DNA from: Parvibaculaceae bacterium
GTDB taxonomy: Bacteria > Pseudomonadota > Alphaproteobacteria > Parvibaculales > Parvibaculaceae
Assembly: GCA_019636015.1 (NCBI GenBank)
Contig: JAHBYJ010000001.1
Location: 1,550,001 to 1,614,000 of the forward strand
DNA length: 64,000 nucleotides
Direction of reading: 5' to 3'
Position numbers and translations under genes: made by a program. The notes under the pieces were generated by a model. The model was not told where the DNA came from. It did no database searches and was given only the letters and a program-made list of their open reading frames with translations. Positions 8,119 to 17,457 of the stretch are shown in pieces (positions within the stretch are counted from its first letter, which is position 1; every line of letters starts with the position of its first letter).

Positions 8119-9977
8119 GAAGCCGCAATCGGCAGGGTGAAGCTCACGGTCGTGCCGACGCCTTCGGTGCTCTCGATAGTGAGCGTGCCGCCATGAAGCT
8201 CGACGAGCGAGCGCGACAGGGCGAGGCCAAGCCCCGTGCCCTTGTGCTTCTTGGAATGCTGGCTTTCCACCTGTTCGAAGGGACGGCCGATCTTCGGCAA
8301 CGCGCCCGCCGGAATGCCGATGCCGGTGTCTTCGACAGCGATGGTGACGAGGCCGCCTTTCGACGATCCCTTGAGATAGATCGAACCGCCGGCAGGCGTG
8401 AACTTCACGGCGTTTGAAAGAAGGTTCAGCAGCACCTGCTTCACCGCGCGCTTGTCCGCGTTCACGGCAGGAAGCGATGGCAGCAGATTCTCGACGCTGA
8501 CGCTCGCCATCTCTGCGCGGCCGGAAACGAGGCGGAGCGACTCTTCCGCCACTTCCTGCACATCCAGCACCTGCGTCTCGAGCGTCATCCGCCCCGCCTC
8601 GATCTTCGACATGTCGAGAATGTCGTTGATGAGTTCGAGGAGATGCGTGCCGCTCGCATGGATATCGGCCGAATATTCCTTGTATTTCGGCGAACCGAGC
8701 TCGCCGAAGAGACCCGATCCCATGATTTCGGAGAAGCCGATAATGGCGTTGAGCGGCGTACGAAGCTCATGGCTCATATTGGCGAGGAATTCCGACTTGG
8801 AGCGGTTTGCCGCTTCGGCGCGCGTCTTTTCCGAGGCGTATTTCTCGGCAAGGTCGACAAGCTGGCGCGCCTGCTCCTGCAGCTTGCGGCGCGAGGCCTC
8901 GAGGTCGCGCACCGTCTTCTCAAGCGCGAGCTTGTTGTCGGTGAGCGCGGTTTCCTGGCTCTTGATCGCGGTAATGTCGGTGCCGACATTCACATGACCG
9001 CCGCTCTTCGTGCGCCGCTCGCTGATATGCAGCCAGCGCCCGTTCGGCAGACGGATTTCGATGACGCCCTTGTTCTGCTCTGTCTCGCTGGCGACGGGCC
9101 AGGCATCGCCGATACCCGCCTCGGCCATGATGGCGCGGCGGTCGGCACCGGCGGCAGGGGTGGCGATATCGAGGAACTCGCCGAACTTGCTGTTCGCCAT
9201 AACGAGACGTCCCTCGGCATCCCACAAGGCGAAGGCTTCGCCCACGCTTTCGATGGCGTCGCGCAGCCGCTCATTCGCTTCTGAGACGCGCTCTTCGGCG
9301 AGCTTCTGTTCGGTGATGTCGATGGTGATGCCGACAAGCCGGTCGCCGGCGGACAGGTTCGCGGACGCGCCGCCGCGGCGAAGCCCGGCCGAGCGCCCGG
9401 CGCTCCACACCTGGCCCTTGGCATGCATCCAGACCCAGCTGCCATCCGCATGGCGCAGGCGGAACGTCGTGTCATAGGAACGCGAAGGACGGTTCGCCGC
9501 TTGCGCGATTTCGTCGATGGCATCCGCATCGTCGGGATGAGCGAGCGCCTTGACCTCGGCGGGCGAGAGGCGCTTCGAAGGCTGCTTCAGCCCCACCATG
9601 TCGAACATGGCGGACGACCAGTAGATGCGGTTCTCGCCGACATCCCAGTCCCAGATGCCGCAGCGCGCGCCGGCAAAGGCCATGTCGAAGCGGTACTGGT
9701 TTTCGACAAGGGCTGCTTCCGCATCGAGCTTCGACTCGCGCAGCCGCACCAGCATATAGGCGATGATGATATAGCCGCCGGAAAGCATTGCCGAAGAAGC
9801 AAGCGCACGGGAAAAGCCGTCCTGCGCGAAGAGCACGATATTGAGCGCGGCAAGCGCCGCGGCCGACACCGCCAATACGAGCCGCGGCAGCAGCCCTGCG
9901 GGCAGGGCGCGCCGCTTCGACTGGGCGGCATCCTGCCACCGTGCTGCTTCCTCGCGTGTCGTCGTCGCATCGCTCAT
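8115..9977 (-). CDS. Membrane PAS-domain sensor histidine kinase (PleC/DivJ-like)
   Basis: 620 residues from ATG 9977; an in-frame extension to 10058 exists but is low-complexity and poorly supported. Order: two TM helices (~26-46, ~57-77), PAS (~93-225), PAS (~236-338), coiled coil (~340-393), HisKA with phosphoacceptor His403 in NMSHELRTPLNAIIGFSEIM, and HATPase with NLLSNAVKFTP, EDTGIGIP and GTGLGLALSRSLVELHGG. There is no receiver domain, so a separate response regulator is needed. The HisKA segment resembles PleC/DivJ-type cell-cycle kinases. Two CtrA-type boxes lie upstream, in keeping with cell-cycle control, but neither assignment is proven. Confidence 0.88.
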   Translation of the reverse strand: MSDATTTREEAARWQDAAQSKRRALPAGLLPRLVLAVSAAALAALNIVLFAQDGFSRALASSAMLSGGYIIIAYMLVRLRESKLDAEAALVENQYRFDMAFAGARCGIWDWDVGENRIYWSSAMFDMVGLKQPSKRLSPAEVKALAHPDDADAIDEIAQAANRPSRSYDTTFRLRHADGSWVWMHAKGQVWSAGRSAGLRRGGASANLSAGDRLVGITIDITEQKLAEERVSEANERLRDAIESVGEAFALWDAEGRLVMANSKFGEFLDIATPAAGADRRAIMAEAGIGDAWPVASETEQNKGVIEIRLPNGRWLHISERRTKSGGHVNVGTDITAIKSQETALTDNKLALEKTVRDLEASRRKLQEQARQLVDLAEKYASEKTRAEAANRSKSEFLANMSHELRTPLNAIIGFSEIMGSGLFGELGSPKYKEYSADIHASGTHLLELINDILDMSKIEAGRMTLETQVLDVQEVAEESLRLVSGRAEMASVSVENLLPSLPAVNADKRAVKQVLLNLLSNAVKFTPAGGSIYLKGSSKGGLVTIAVEDTGIGIPAGALPKIGRPFEQVESQHSKKHKGTGLGLALSRSLVELHGGTLTIESTEGVGTTVSFTLPIAAS

Positions 9978-10128
9978 GCGCTCGTCCGTCCGCTCCGGGC
10001 CTCGGCCCCTTGTACCACTCACCTGCGGTGCCGCTCCCCACACTCTACCACGCGCCACCGCGCATCGAGCGAATCACCCTTGCTGGAACGATGATTCGGT
10101 CTCGGAGTCCCGCTGTCCATAGGCGCCG

Positions 10129-10144
10129 TTAACTTTTTGTTAAC
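10129..10144. promoter_or_regulatory. CtrA-type box 1 (TTAA-N7-TTAAC)
   Basis: TTAACTTTTTGTTAAC is a full TTAA-N7-TTAA match to the consensus of the alphaproteobacterial cell-cycle regulator CtrA. It sits ~150 bases upstream of the kinase start and is symmetric. Confidence 0.55.
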
Positions 10145-10185
10145 CGATGCAAACGGGACTCACCGGGCTGCCGCTCTTTTTGTCC

Positions 10186-10200
10186 TTAATAGCGGGTTAA
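10186..10200. promoter_or_regulatory. CtrA-type box 2 (TTAA-N7-TTAA)
   Basis: TTAATAGCGGGTTAA is a second full match, 57 bases from the first, in the same 273-base gap between the pepN stop (10251) and the kinase start (9977). Both flanking genes run leftward, so the gap is the kinase promoter region. Confidence 0.55.
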
Positions 10201-10250
10201 GCTGAATACGGGGTTAATCGCGGCTCTCGCTACGTGCCACGCCGGGACGC

Positions 10251-12902
10251 TCAGGCAAGCGTCTTGCCGGCGATTTCGAAGACGTCGCGGGAGAGACCCT
10301 CGGTGCCTGCGATCCGCTTCAGCTCCTTCTGCATCAGCTTGCGCCGCTTCGCCTCGAATTGCCGCCAGCTCTTGAAGGCGCCGAGCATGCGCGCGGCGAC
10401 CTGCGGGTTGAGCCGGTCGAGTTCCAGCACCTTGTCGGCAACGAAGCGATAGCCCGTGCCGTCGGCTGCATGAAAGCGGAGCTGGTTCGCATTGGCGAAG
10501 CTGCCGACAAGGGCGCGTACCTTGTTCGGGTTCCTCATCGTGAAGGCCGGGTGGCCGGTGAGGCGCTTCACTTCGGCGAGCGTACCGGGAAGATAGGAAA
10601 GCGCCTGGATGGTGAACCATTTGTCCATGACGAGATGGTCGCCCTTCCATTCGTCGTGGAAAGCGGCGAGGGCTTCGTGGCGTTCCTCGCAATCGATATT
10701 CGACAGCACCGTGAGCGCCGCAATCTTGTCGGTCATGTTGTCGGCCTGACGGAACTGCGCCGCAGCCAGCGCAATGCCGTCGCTGCCCGGCGCGGCCGCA
10801 AGATAGGCGAGGCAGGCATTGCGGAGCGCGCGGCGCCCAGCCTGTTCGGCATCCGCGCTATAGGCCGCTTTGACTTCCATCCGGTGATAGCAGTCGAGAA
10901 GCACGTCCTTCGTTTCCGCCGCGACCGACCGGCGCAGTGTTTCGCGCGCCTCGTGGATCGCGTCGACATCGACATCCTCGCCGATGATCTGCGCCAAGGT
11001 CTGCTCGCTCGGCAGAAGAATGATCTGCGCCGCAAATTCCGGATCGGCCTTCTTCGCGCGCAGCGTGTCGCGCACCATCTCGGCAAAGCCGGTGCCCTTG
11101 CGAAGGCTTCCGCCCGTCTGGAGGCTTTCCACCATGCCCGTGAGCAGCCCGGTCGCATAGCGCTGTGCCGCTTCCCAGCGGTTGAAGCTGTCGCTGTCAT
11201 GCCGCATCAGGAAAACGAGATCGCGTTCCTTGAGATTGGCATTGAGTTTCACCGGCGCCGTGAAGCCGCGCAGGAGCGAAGGCACCGGCCTTTCCTTCAC
11301 ATCGCGGAAGCGCCATGTCGCCTCGCGCTCCGTCAGATGCAGCACGCGGGTCTTCGGCCCCGGCCTTTCCTCGCCGTCGAGCGTGAGCGGCATGTCCTTG
11401 CCGTCCGGCCCCACAAGGCCGATCGCGAGCGGAATGTGATAGGGCTCCTTCACGCGCTGCCCGGGAGTCGGCTGACAGACTTGGCTCATTTTCAGCGTGT
11501 AGGTCTTGCGGGCCGCGTCGTAGCGGCCGGAGGCGAGCACTTCGGGCGTGCCGGATTGCGAGTACCAGCGCTTGAACTGCGCAAGATCGAGCTTCGCGCC
11601 GTCGGCCAGCGCATCGAGAAAATTCTCGACCGTCGCCGCTTCGCCGTCATGCCGCTTGAAGTAGAGATCCATGCCTTTGCGAAAGCGCTTCGGTCCCGCC
11701 ATGGTGTGGATCATGCGGCAGAGTTCGGCGCCCTTCTCGTAAACAGTCGCCGTGTAGAAGTTGTTGATCTCGATATAGCTGTCCGGCCGCACCGGATGGG
11801 CAAGCGGGCCGCCATCTTCCGGAAACTGGTGCGCCCGCAGGAGCCGCACATCCGAAATCCGCTTCACCGCGCGCGAGCGCATGTCGCTCGTGAATTCCTG
11901 ATCTCGGAAAACGGTGAGCCCTTCCTTGAGGCAGAGCTGAAACCAGTCGCGGCAGGTGATGCGGTTGCCTGTCCAGTTGTGGAAATATTCATGCGCGATG
12001 ATGGCTTCTATCGCCGCATAATCGGCATCCGTCGCCGTGTCGGGCCGCGCGAGGATATATTTGTCGTTGAAGACATTGAGACCCTTGTTCTCCATCGCGC
12101 CCATGTTGAAGGCGCTGACCGCGACGATCATGAAAATGTCGAGATCGTATTCGCGGCCGAAGCGTTCCTCGTCCCACTTCATGGAACGTTTGAGCGCCTC
12201 CATGGCATAGGCGCAGCGATCCTCATTGCCCTTCTCGACGAAGATGCGCAGCGTCACCTCGCGGCCCGACATGGTGGTGAACCTGTCTTCGATCGCCGCG
12301 AGATCACCCGCCACCAGCGCGAAGAGATAGGAAGGCTTGGGGAAGGGGTCGTGCCATTCCACGAAGTGCCGCCCGTCCTTCGTCTTGCCGCTCTTCACGG
12401 GATTGCCGTTCGACAGCAGCACGGGCGCGGCCTTCCGGTCGCCGGTGATGCGCGTGCGGAAAACGGACATGACGTCCGGCCGGTCGAGGTAATAGGTGAT
12501 GCGGCGGAAGCCCTCCGCTTCGCATTGCGTGCAGTAGATGCCGTTCGAGAGATAAAGGCCCTCAAGGGCGGTGTTTTCCTCCGGCGCGCAGGTCACCACC
12601 GTTTCGAGTGTGAAGGGGCCTTCCGGCACGTCATGAATGGAGAGCTGCGTATCGCTCACATCGTAGCGGTTCGGCCCGAGCGTCTCTCCGTCGATCTTCA
12701 CTTCGAGAAGCGTAAGCGTCTCGCCGTCGAGCACCAGCGGGGCGTTCTTTTCCACAGCAGCCGGATTGCGCTCCATCCGGAGTGTCGCGTGAACGCGCGT
12801 CGCCTTGGGATCGAGTTCGATATCGAGTTCGACCTCGCCGATCTGGAAAGAAGGCGGCGTGTAGTCCTTGAGGCGGATCGGGCGGGGGTCGTCGGTGCGC
12901 AT
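10251..12902 (-). CDS. pepN: Aminopeptidase N (M1 family zinc metallopeptidase)
   Basis: 883 residues, the usual length for the E. coli-type PepN. The substrate-binding GAMENKGLNVFN stands at ~266-277 and the zinc site HEYFHNW followed ~18 residues later by the KEGLTVF glutamate at ~300-330. The C-terminal helical domain is complete. It removes N-terminal residues from peptides in the cytoplasm; no signal peptide is present. The gene appears monocistronic, with an AT-rich stretch (TATATAATTGAG) near 12934-12945 just upstream that could hold its promoter. Confidence 0.95.
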   Translation of the reverse strand: MRTDDPRPIRLKDYTPPSFQIGEVELDIELDPKATRVHATLRMERNPAAVEKNAPLVLDGETLTLLEVKIDGETLGPNRYDVSDTQLSIHDVPEGPFTLETVVTCAPEENTALEGLYLSNGIYCTQCEAEGFRRITYYLDRPDVMSVFRTRITGDRKAAPVLLSNGNPVKSGKTKDGRHFVEWHDPFPKPSYLFALVAGDLAAIEDRFTTMSGREVTLRIFVEKGNEDRCAYAMEALKRSMKWDEERFGREYDLDIFMIVAVSAFNMGAMENKGLNVFNDKYILARPDTATDADYAAIEAIIAHEYFHNWTGNRITCRDWFQLCLKEGLTVFRDQEFTSDMRSRAVKRISDVRLLRAHQFPEDGGPLAHPVRPDSYIEINNFYTATVYEKGAELCRMIHTMAGPKRFRKGMDLYFKRHDGEAATVENFLDALADGAKLDLAQFKRWYSQSGTPEVLASGRYDAARKTYTLKMSQVCQPTPGQRVKEPYHIPLAIGLVGPDGKDMPLTLDGEERPGPKTRVLHLTEREATWRFRDVKERPVPSLLRGFTAPVKLNANLKERDLVFLMRHDSDSFNRWEAAQRYATGLLTGMVESLQTGGSLRKGTGFAEMVRDTLRAKKADPEFAAQIILLPSEQTLAQIIGEDVDVDAIHEARETLRRSVAAETKDVLLDCYHRMEVKAAYSADAEQAGRRALRNACLAYLAAAPGSDGIALAAAQFRQADNMTDKIAALTVLSNIDCEERHEALAAFHDEWKGDHLVMDKWFTIQALSYLPGTLAEVKRLTGHPAFTMRNPNKVRALVGSFANANQLRFHAADGTGYRFVADKVLELDRLNPQVAARMLGAFKSWRQFEAKRRKLMQKELKRIAGTEGLSRDVFEIAGKTLA

Positions 12903-13022
12903 GGGAACTCGGCTGCGAGGGGAACTTCCCCTCTATATAATTGAGTCTGAGGTATCTGCGACAGGGAGTTTCCGCGGGTGGGATGGCGGAAATGCGGCAC
13001 CTGCCGGGACGGGGGAAAATGA

Positions 13023-13628
13023 ATGAACGAAACGATCAGGCAGGCGAATACGGGCGATCTCGACGCAATCTACGAAATTGCGCTCAAGACCGGGGCCAGC
13101 GGCGAGGATGCGAGCGCCCTCTATGCCGATCCCCGCTTGGTCGGCCATGTCTATGCGGCGCCCTATGTCTTGCTGGAACCCGGTTCCGCCTTCGTGGCGG
13201 AGGATGGCGAGGGTGTCGGCGGCTATATCGTCGGTACGGCAGACACGCGCGGTTTCGATGAGCGGCTCGAAGCAGAATGGTGGCCGGCGCTGCGTCCGGG
13301 TCTTGCCGATCCGGCGCCGCCGGCAGAGACCTGGACTGCGGATCAGCGCATGGGGTTCCTGATCCATCATCCCTTTCGCACGCCGTCCCGCATCGTTGCG
13401 CGCTATCCCTCGCACCTCCATATCAACCTGTTGCCGCGGCTGCAGGGCAGGGGGCTTGGCACAAGACTGATGGACTGCTGGCTCGCGCGGATGAAGGAGT
13501 TGGGCTCGCCCGGCGCCCATCTCGGCGTCGGCGGAGCGAATTTGCGGGGATGCGCCTTCTATGAGGCCTATGGCTTCACGAAGCTGGAGGAAACGCCCTA
13601 CGCCATCTGGTACGGGATGGCGCTTTGA
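13023..13628 (+). CDS. GNAT-family N-acetyltransferase
   Basis: 201 residues. Standard GNAT features: the beta1-alpha1 start IRQANTGDLDAIYEIALKTG, the acetyl-CoA pyrophosphate loop LQGRGLGTRLMD at ~142-153, and the terminal GANLRGCAFYEAYGFTKLEE. The middle insert with HINLLPRLQGRG resembles O-GlcNAcase-associated or GCN5-type acetyltransferases of actinobacteria and alphaproteobacteria. Substrate unknown. Head-to-head with pepN across 120 bases and convergent with the next gene. Confidence 0.85.
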   Translation: MNETIRQANTGDLDAIYEIALKTGASGEDASALYADPRLVGHVYAAPYVLLEPGSAFVAEDGEGVGGYIVGTADTRGFDERLEAEWWPALRPGLADPAPPAETWTADQRMGFLIHHPFRTPSRIVARYPSHLHINLLPRLQGRGLGTRLMDCWLARMKELGSPGAHLGVGGANLRGCAFYEAYGFTKLEETPYAIWYGMAL

Positions 13629-13634
13629 GGTGGC

Positions 13635-14171
13635 TTAGTCGGCCTGGCCGAGAATGCTGGTCGCGAGCGCGCCTGCATCCTGCGCGAGATCCATCACCTC
13701 GTTGGGCAGGTTCTCTGGATTGTGCCGCGCATAATCCGCAAGGCGGCGCAGCAGCACCAGCATCTTGGGCGCGGCTGCGATCACCTTCGCCTGCAGTTCC
13801 ACTCGGTCGGGCGTAAGATCGTATTCGACGCCTGGTACGCGCCAGCCGCCGCCTTCATGGCTGCCCGTCACGACGACCGGGTGCGTGCCCGGCACCGGAT
13901 GGTTCGGGCACTCCTCGGCGGACCGCCACTTGTTCGGCACGCGCACCACATGCCATTCCTCCATATCGGGATCGAGATGGGTCAACGTGGCGACTTCTTC
14001 GGTCTCGAGTTCCTTCGCAGCGAAATCGCGGCCGAGCCCAACGTCGTAATGGATGCGCAGCGGCTCATCCATGTCCTTCACCCATTGCGGCACGATCCGC
14101 TCGATCGTTGCCCAGGTGCCCACCGGGCGCACATAGACCCGCTGGTTTTTATGGAACTGCGCTTTCGCCAT
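13635..14171 (-). CDS. Conserved hypothetical protein
   Basis: 178 residues from ATG 14171 (MAKAQFHKNQRVYV). A longer in-frame extension to 14387 overlaps the pump gene and looks spurious. The start resembles a small beta domain (VYVRPVGTWATIERIVPQWV) and the C-terminus is helical (KVIAAAPKMLVLLRRLADYARHNP). No signal peptide or TM. I do not recognise a named family. It stands alone between a convergent acetyltransferase and the RND operon. Confidence 0.7.
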   Translation of the reverse strand: MAKAQFHKNQRVYVRPVGTWATIERIVPQWVKDMDEPLRIHYDVGLGRDFAAKELETEEVATLTHLDPDMEEWHVVRVPNKWRSAEECPNHPVPGTHPVVVTGSHEGGGWRVPGVEYDLTPDRVELQAKVIAAAPKMLVLLRRLADYARHNPENLPNEVMDLAQDAGALATSILGQAD

Positions 14172-14286
14172 CTGACGAGGAGCCTCCGCCCGAATAGATG
14201 AATCCCGCGGGGATGATGCGCCGCAGGCGGTAAGCAGAGGCTTAAGGAAAATGGCTGATTTCGACCTATCCGGCCGAAAAACGGCT

Positions 14287-17200
14287 CTACTCCGCCGGTG
14301 CGACGGGCGGGCGCCCTCCGCCGATGCCAAATCGCGCCATAAGGCCTCGCGCCGCGCCGCCCGCTCGCGACACCTTTGCCCGTGCATCTTCCATCAGCGT
14401 ATAGGCGACAGGCACGACGACGAGCGTCAGCGCGGTGGAGGAGACAAGGCCGCCGATCACCAGAATGCCCATGGCGTTTCGGAACTCCGCGCCCTGGCTC
14501 GTCGACAGCGCCACCGGGATGAGGCCGCAGACCGTCGCGATCTGCGTCATCAGCACAGGGCGGAGACGCACCGGCCCCGCTTTCGCGACTGCCTCGCGCA
14601 CGCCCGCACCCGCATCGCGAAGCTGGTTCGTGTAGTCGACAAGCAGAATGCCGTTCTTCATCACGAGGCCCATCAGCGCGAGCAGAGCGATCTGGCTGAA
14701 CATCGTCATTTCCTGGCCGGATATCTTCAGCGCGATGAAGGCGCCGGCAAAGGAGAGCGGCGCAGAGAGCATGATGATCGCCGGTTGGGCGAAACTGTTG
14801 AACTGCGAGGCGAGGATCATGTAGAGCGCGATCAGCGCCAGCAGGAAGGCGAAGCCGATGGCCGCGCCCGTTTCCTTCATCCGTTTGGAACGGCCTTCCG
14901 CGCTCCAGGAATATCCGTCCGGAAGGTTGAGCTCGGTGAGATAGCGTTCCACCTCGGCGGAAGCCGGTCCAAGCGCCGCGCCTTGGGGATTATTGGCGAG
15001 AATGGCGATGCGCCGCGCGCGGTTCTGCCGCTCGATCTGCGCCGGCCCCTCCGCAACATCGAAGCGCGCGACGTTCGACAGGTCGATCAGGCTGCCATTC
15101 GCGGCCCGCACCTGAATGAGCGAGAGCTTCGATATGTCGTCGCGCTGCCCTTCCTCGAGCCGCACCCGCACATCGTAGCGCTGGCCATATTCCTCGAAAC
15201 TGCCGGCCTTCATGCCGCCCACGGTCGCGCGCACGGTTTCCGCGAGCGCCCGCACCGGCACGCCGAGATCCGCCGCGCGGCGGCGGTCCACCTGCACCTG
15301 CACTTCGGGCTTGCCGGAATCGTAGCTCGTCTTCGAGTCGGCAAAGAGCGGGCTTTGCCGCATCCGTGCGACCACCTGGTTGGCCTGCGCTTCGAGCACG
15401 GCAAGGTCGGGACCCTGCAGCACATACATCATGGCGTAGTCGGCGAAGCCGCCGCCCGAAATCCACGGCACGTCGGCAAGCGCGATGTGCTTCGCTTCAG
15501 GCGCGGCGCGCTGCATGGCGATGCGGGTCTCGTCCATGATGGGAATGAAGCTCACATCGCGCGCATCCTTCGCGGTGAGGCCGACATAGAAGGATGCCTT
15601 GTTCACGCTTTGCTGGGCGTCGGAGCCGATCGTGTAGAAAACGGTCGTGACCTCCCGTACGCCCGCCACGGCGCGTGCGACGCGCGAGGCGACAAGCCTC
15701 GTTTCCTCGATGCCCGCACCGAAGGGGAGTTCGACAGTTGCGAGAAACTCCGAGCGATCGGCGCGCGAGTCGAAGGCCGACGGAATGGTCCGGGCGACGA
15801 ACACGGCGAGGACGAGGGAGGCAATGGCGATGAGCACAACCGCCCAGCGCGCGCCGAGTGCCCATGTGAGCACCCGGCCGTAGAAGCGGTCGAGCGCGTC
15901 ATAGGCATCGTTGAAGAAGCGGGCGAGACGGTTGTAGTTCGCAGGATCGGTTTCGCCGGGCTTCAGCACGCGCGAGCAGAGCATGGGTGTCAGCGTCAGC
16001 GAGACGAGGAGCGACACGAGCACGGAAAAGGTGATCGCAAGCCCATACTGGAAGAAGAAGCGGCCGACCACGCCTTCCATGAAGGCGATGGGAACGAACA
16101 CGGCGCAGATCGAGAAGGTTGCGGCGAGAACGGCAAGACCCACCTGTTTCGTCCCTTCGGAGGCGGCCTGCATCGGCGGCATGCCTTCCTCGAGCTTGCG
16201 GTAGATGCTCTCCAGAACGACGATCGCATCGTCCACCAGCAGGCCGACGGCAAGCGACAACGCCATCAGCGTCATCAGGTTGATGGTGAAATCCATCACA
16301 TAGAAGGAGAAGAAGGTCGCGATCAGCGATGTCGGCATGGCGATAGCGACGATCAGCGTGGCGCGGATCGAGAGCAGGAAGGCAAGGGTGACGAGGACGA
16401 CGAGGACGATGCCGAGCTGGATGTCGACGAACACGTCGTCCGCCGATCCTTCGATGAAGACCGCCGTGTCGCGCGCCGTCACGATGTCGACGCTTTCAGG
16501 AGCGATCCGCCGGATTTCATCGAGTTCGGCTCGCACGGCGCGCGCGACTTCGACGGTGTTGCGGCCGGACTGCTTGCGGATTTCGAGCGAGACGCCGCGC
16601 TTGCCGTTCAGTTCGGCATAGGAACGCTCATCGGCCATGCCGTCTTCCACCCGTGCGACATCGCCGATGGTCGTCGGTGCGCCGTCCTGCCGGAAGGCGA
16701 CGAGAATGCTGCGGAAGTCGGCGACATTCGTCACCTCGCCCTTGGTCTTCATCGAGAATTCGGAAAGTCCGCCCGGCGTTTCGAGGCGGCCACCGGGAAT
16801 TTCCGCATGCTCGCGCCGGATGGCCGAGGTCACGTCCTCCGCCGTCACGCCATAGGCGCGCATCTTCACCGCATCGAGCCATATCCGCACCTCGCGGTCG
16901 CGCCCGCCGACAATGTCGATGGAACCGACGCCGGAAATGCGCTGCAGCCGTTCCTTCACCGTCTTGTCTGCGAAGTGGGTGAGATCGCGGATCGGCAGGT
17001 CGCCGGCGATCATTACCGACATGATGGCCTGTGCGTCCGGGTCGACCTTCTGGACGATCGACTGCTCTGCATCGAGAGGCAGATTTGCGCGGGCAAGCGA
17101 AACCTTGTCGCGCACGTCCTGCGCCTTCACATCGACATTCTCGTCGAGCTCATAGCTGATGACGACCTGGGACAGGCCTTCTGCGCTGCTTGAGGAGAGC

Positions 17201-17436
17201 GTCTCTATGCCGGATGTCGTGTTGACCTGTTCCTCGATCGCGTCGGTTACGTCGCTCTCGATGGCCTCGGGTGAAGAGCCTTCGAGCTTCGTGGTCACGG
17301 AGACGACGGGAAATTCAACCTTCGGGAAGAGATCGACGCCGAGGCGGCCGAGCGAAATCCAGCCGAGAACCACAAGGGCGCCGATGACCATCACGGCGAA
17401 GACGGGACGGCGGATCGATACGTCGGAAATCCACAT
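14287..17436 (-). CDS. RND-family efflux transporter inner-membrane subunit (HAE1/AcrB type)
   Basis: 1049 residues, normal RND length. The N-terminus MWISDVSIRRPVFAVMVIGA is typical. TM4 carries the proton-relay segment SLAVGLLVDDAIVVLES with its two adjacent aspartates, and TM10-12 contain LMGLVMKNGILLVDYTN. Two large periplasmic loops separate the TM blocks. It exports hydrophobic or amphipathic toxic compounds using proton motive force, together with the adaptor encoded 21 bases upstream. No outer-membrane TolC-like gene is adjacent, so that partner is elsewhere. Confidence 0.93.
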   Translation of the reverse strand: MWISDVSIRRPVFAVMVIGALVVLGWISLGRLGVDLFPKVEFPVVSVTTKLEGSSPEAIESDVTDAIEEQVNTTSGIETLSSSSAEGLSQVVISYELDENVDVKAQDVRDKVSLARANLPLDAEQSIVQKVDPDAQAIMSVMIAGDLPIRDLTHFADKTVKERLQRISGVGSIDIVGGRDREVRIWLDAVKMRAYGVTAEDVTSAIRREHAEIPGGRLETPGGLSEFSMKTKGEVTNVADFRSILVAFRQDGAPTTIGDVARVEDGMADERSYAELNGKRGVSLEIRKQSGRNTVEVARAVRAELDEIRRIAPESVDIVTARDTAVFIEGSADDVFVDIQLGIVLVVLVTLAFLLSIRATLIVAIAMPTSLIATFFSFYVMDFTINLMTLMALSLAVGLLVDDAIVVLESIYRKLEEGMPPMQAASEGTKQVGLAVLAATFSICAVFVPIAFMEGVVGRFFFQYGLAITFSVLVSLLVSLTLTPMLCSRVLKPGETDPANYNRLARFFNDAYDALDRFYGRVLTWALGARWAVVLIAIASLVLAVFVARTIPSAFDSRADRSEFLATVELPFGAGIEETRLVASRVARAVAGVREVTTVFYTIGSDAQQSVNKASFYVGLTAKDARDVSFIPIMDETRIAMQRAAPEAKHIALADVPWISGGGFADYAMMYVLQGPDLAVLEAQANQVVARMRQSPLFADSKTSYDSGKPEVQVQVDRRRAADLGVPVRALAETVRATVGGMKAGSFEEYGQRYDVRVRLEEGQRDDISKLSLIQVRAANGSLIDLSNVARFDVAEGPAQIERQNRARRIAILANNPQGAALGPASAEVERYLTELNLPDGYSWSAEGRSKRMKETGAAIGFAFLLALIALYMILASQFNSFAQPAIIMLSAPLSFAGAFIALKISGQEMTMFSQIALLALMGLVMKNGILLVDYTNQLRDAGAGVREAVAKAGPVRLRPVLMTQIATVCGLIPVALSTSQGAEFRNAMGILVIGGLVSSTALTLVVVPVAYTLMEDARAKVSRAGGAARGLMARFGIGGGRPPVAPAE

Positions 17437-17457
17437 GGAAACTTCTCCTCGCGCGCG

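Noticed and set aside
10359..12944. Very long open frame (about 860 codons) antisense to aminopeptidase N
   Set aside because: Its sequence is compositionally odd (Arg/His/Glu-rich, no motif) and the opposite strand carries a complete M1 peptidase with all catalytic motifs. Long antisense frames are common in high-GC DNA.
14251..17193. Long open frame (about 980 codons) antisense to the RND pump
   Set aside because: His/Arg/Asp-rich low-information protein; the RND gene on the other strand is unambiguous.
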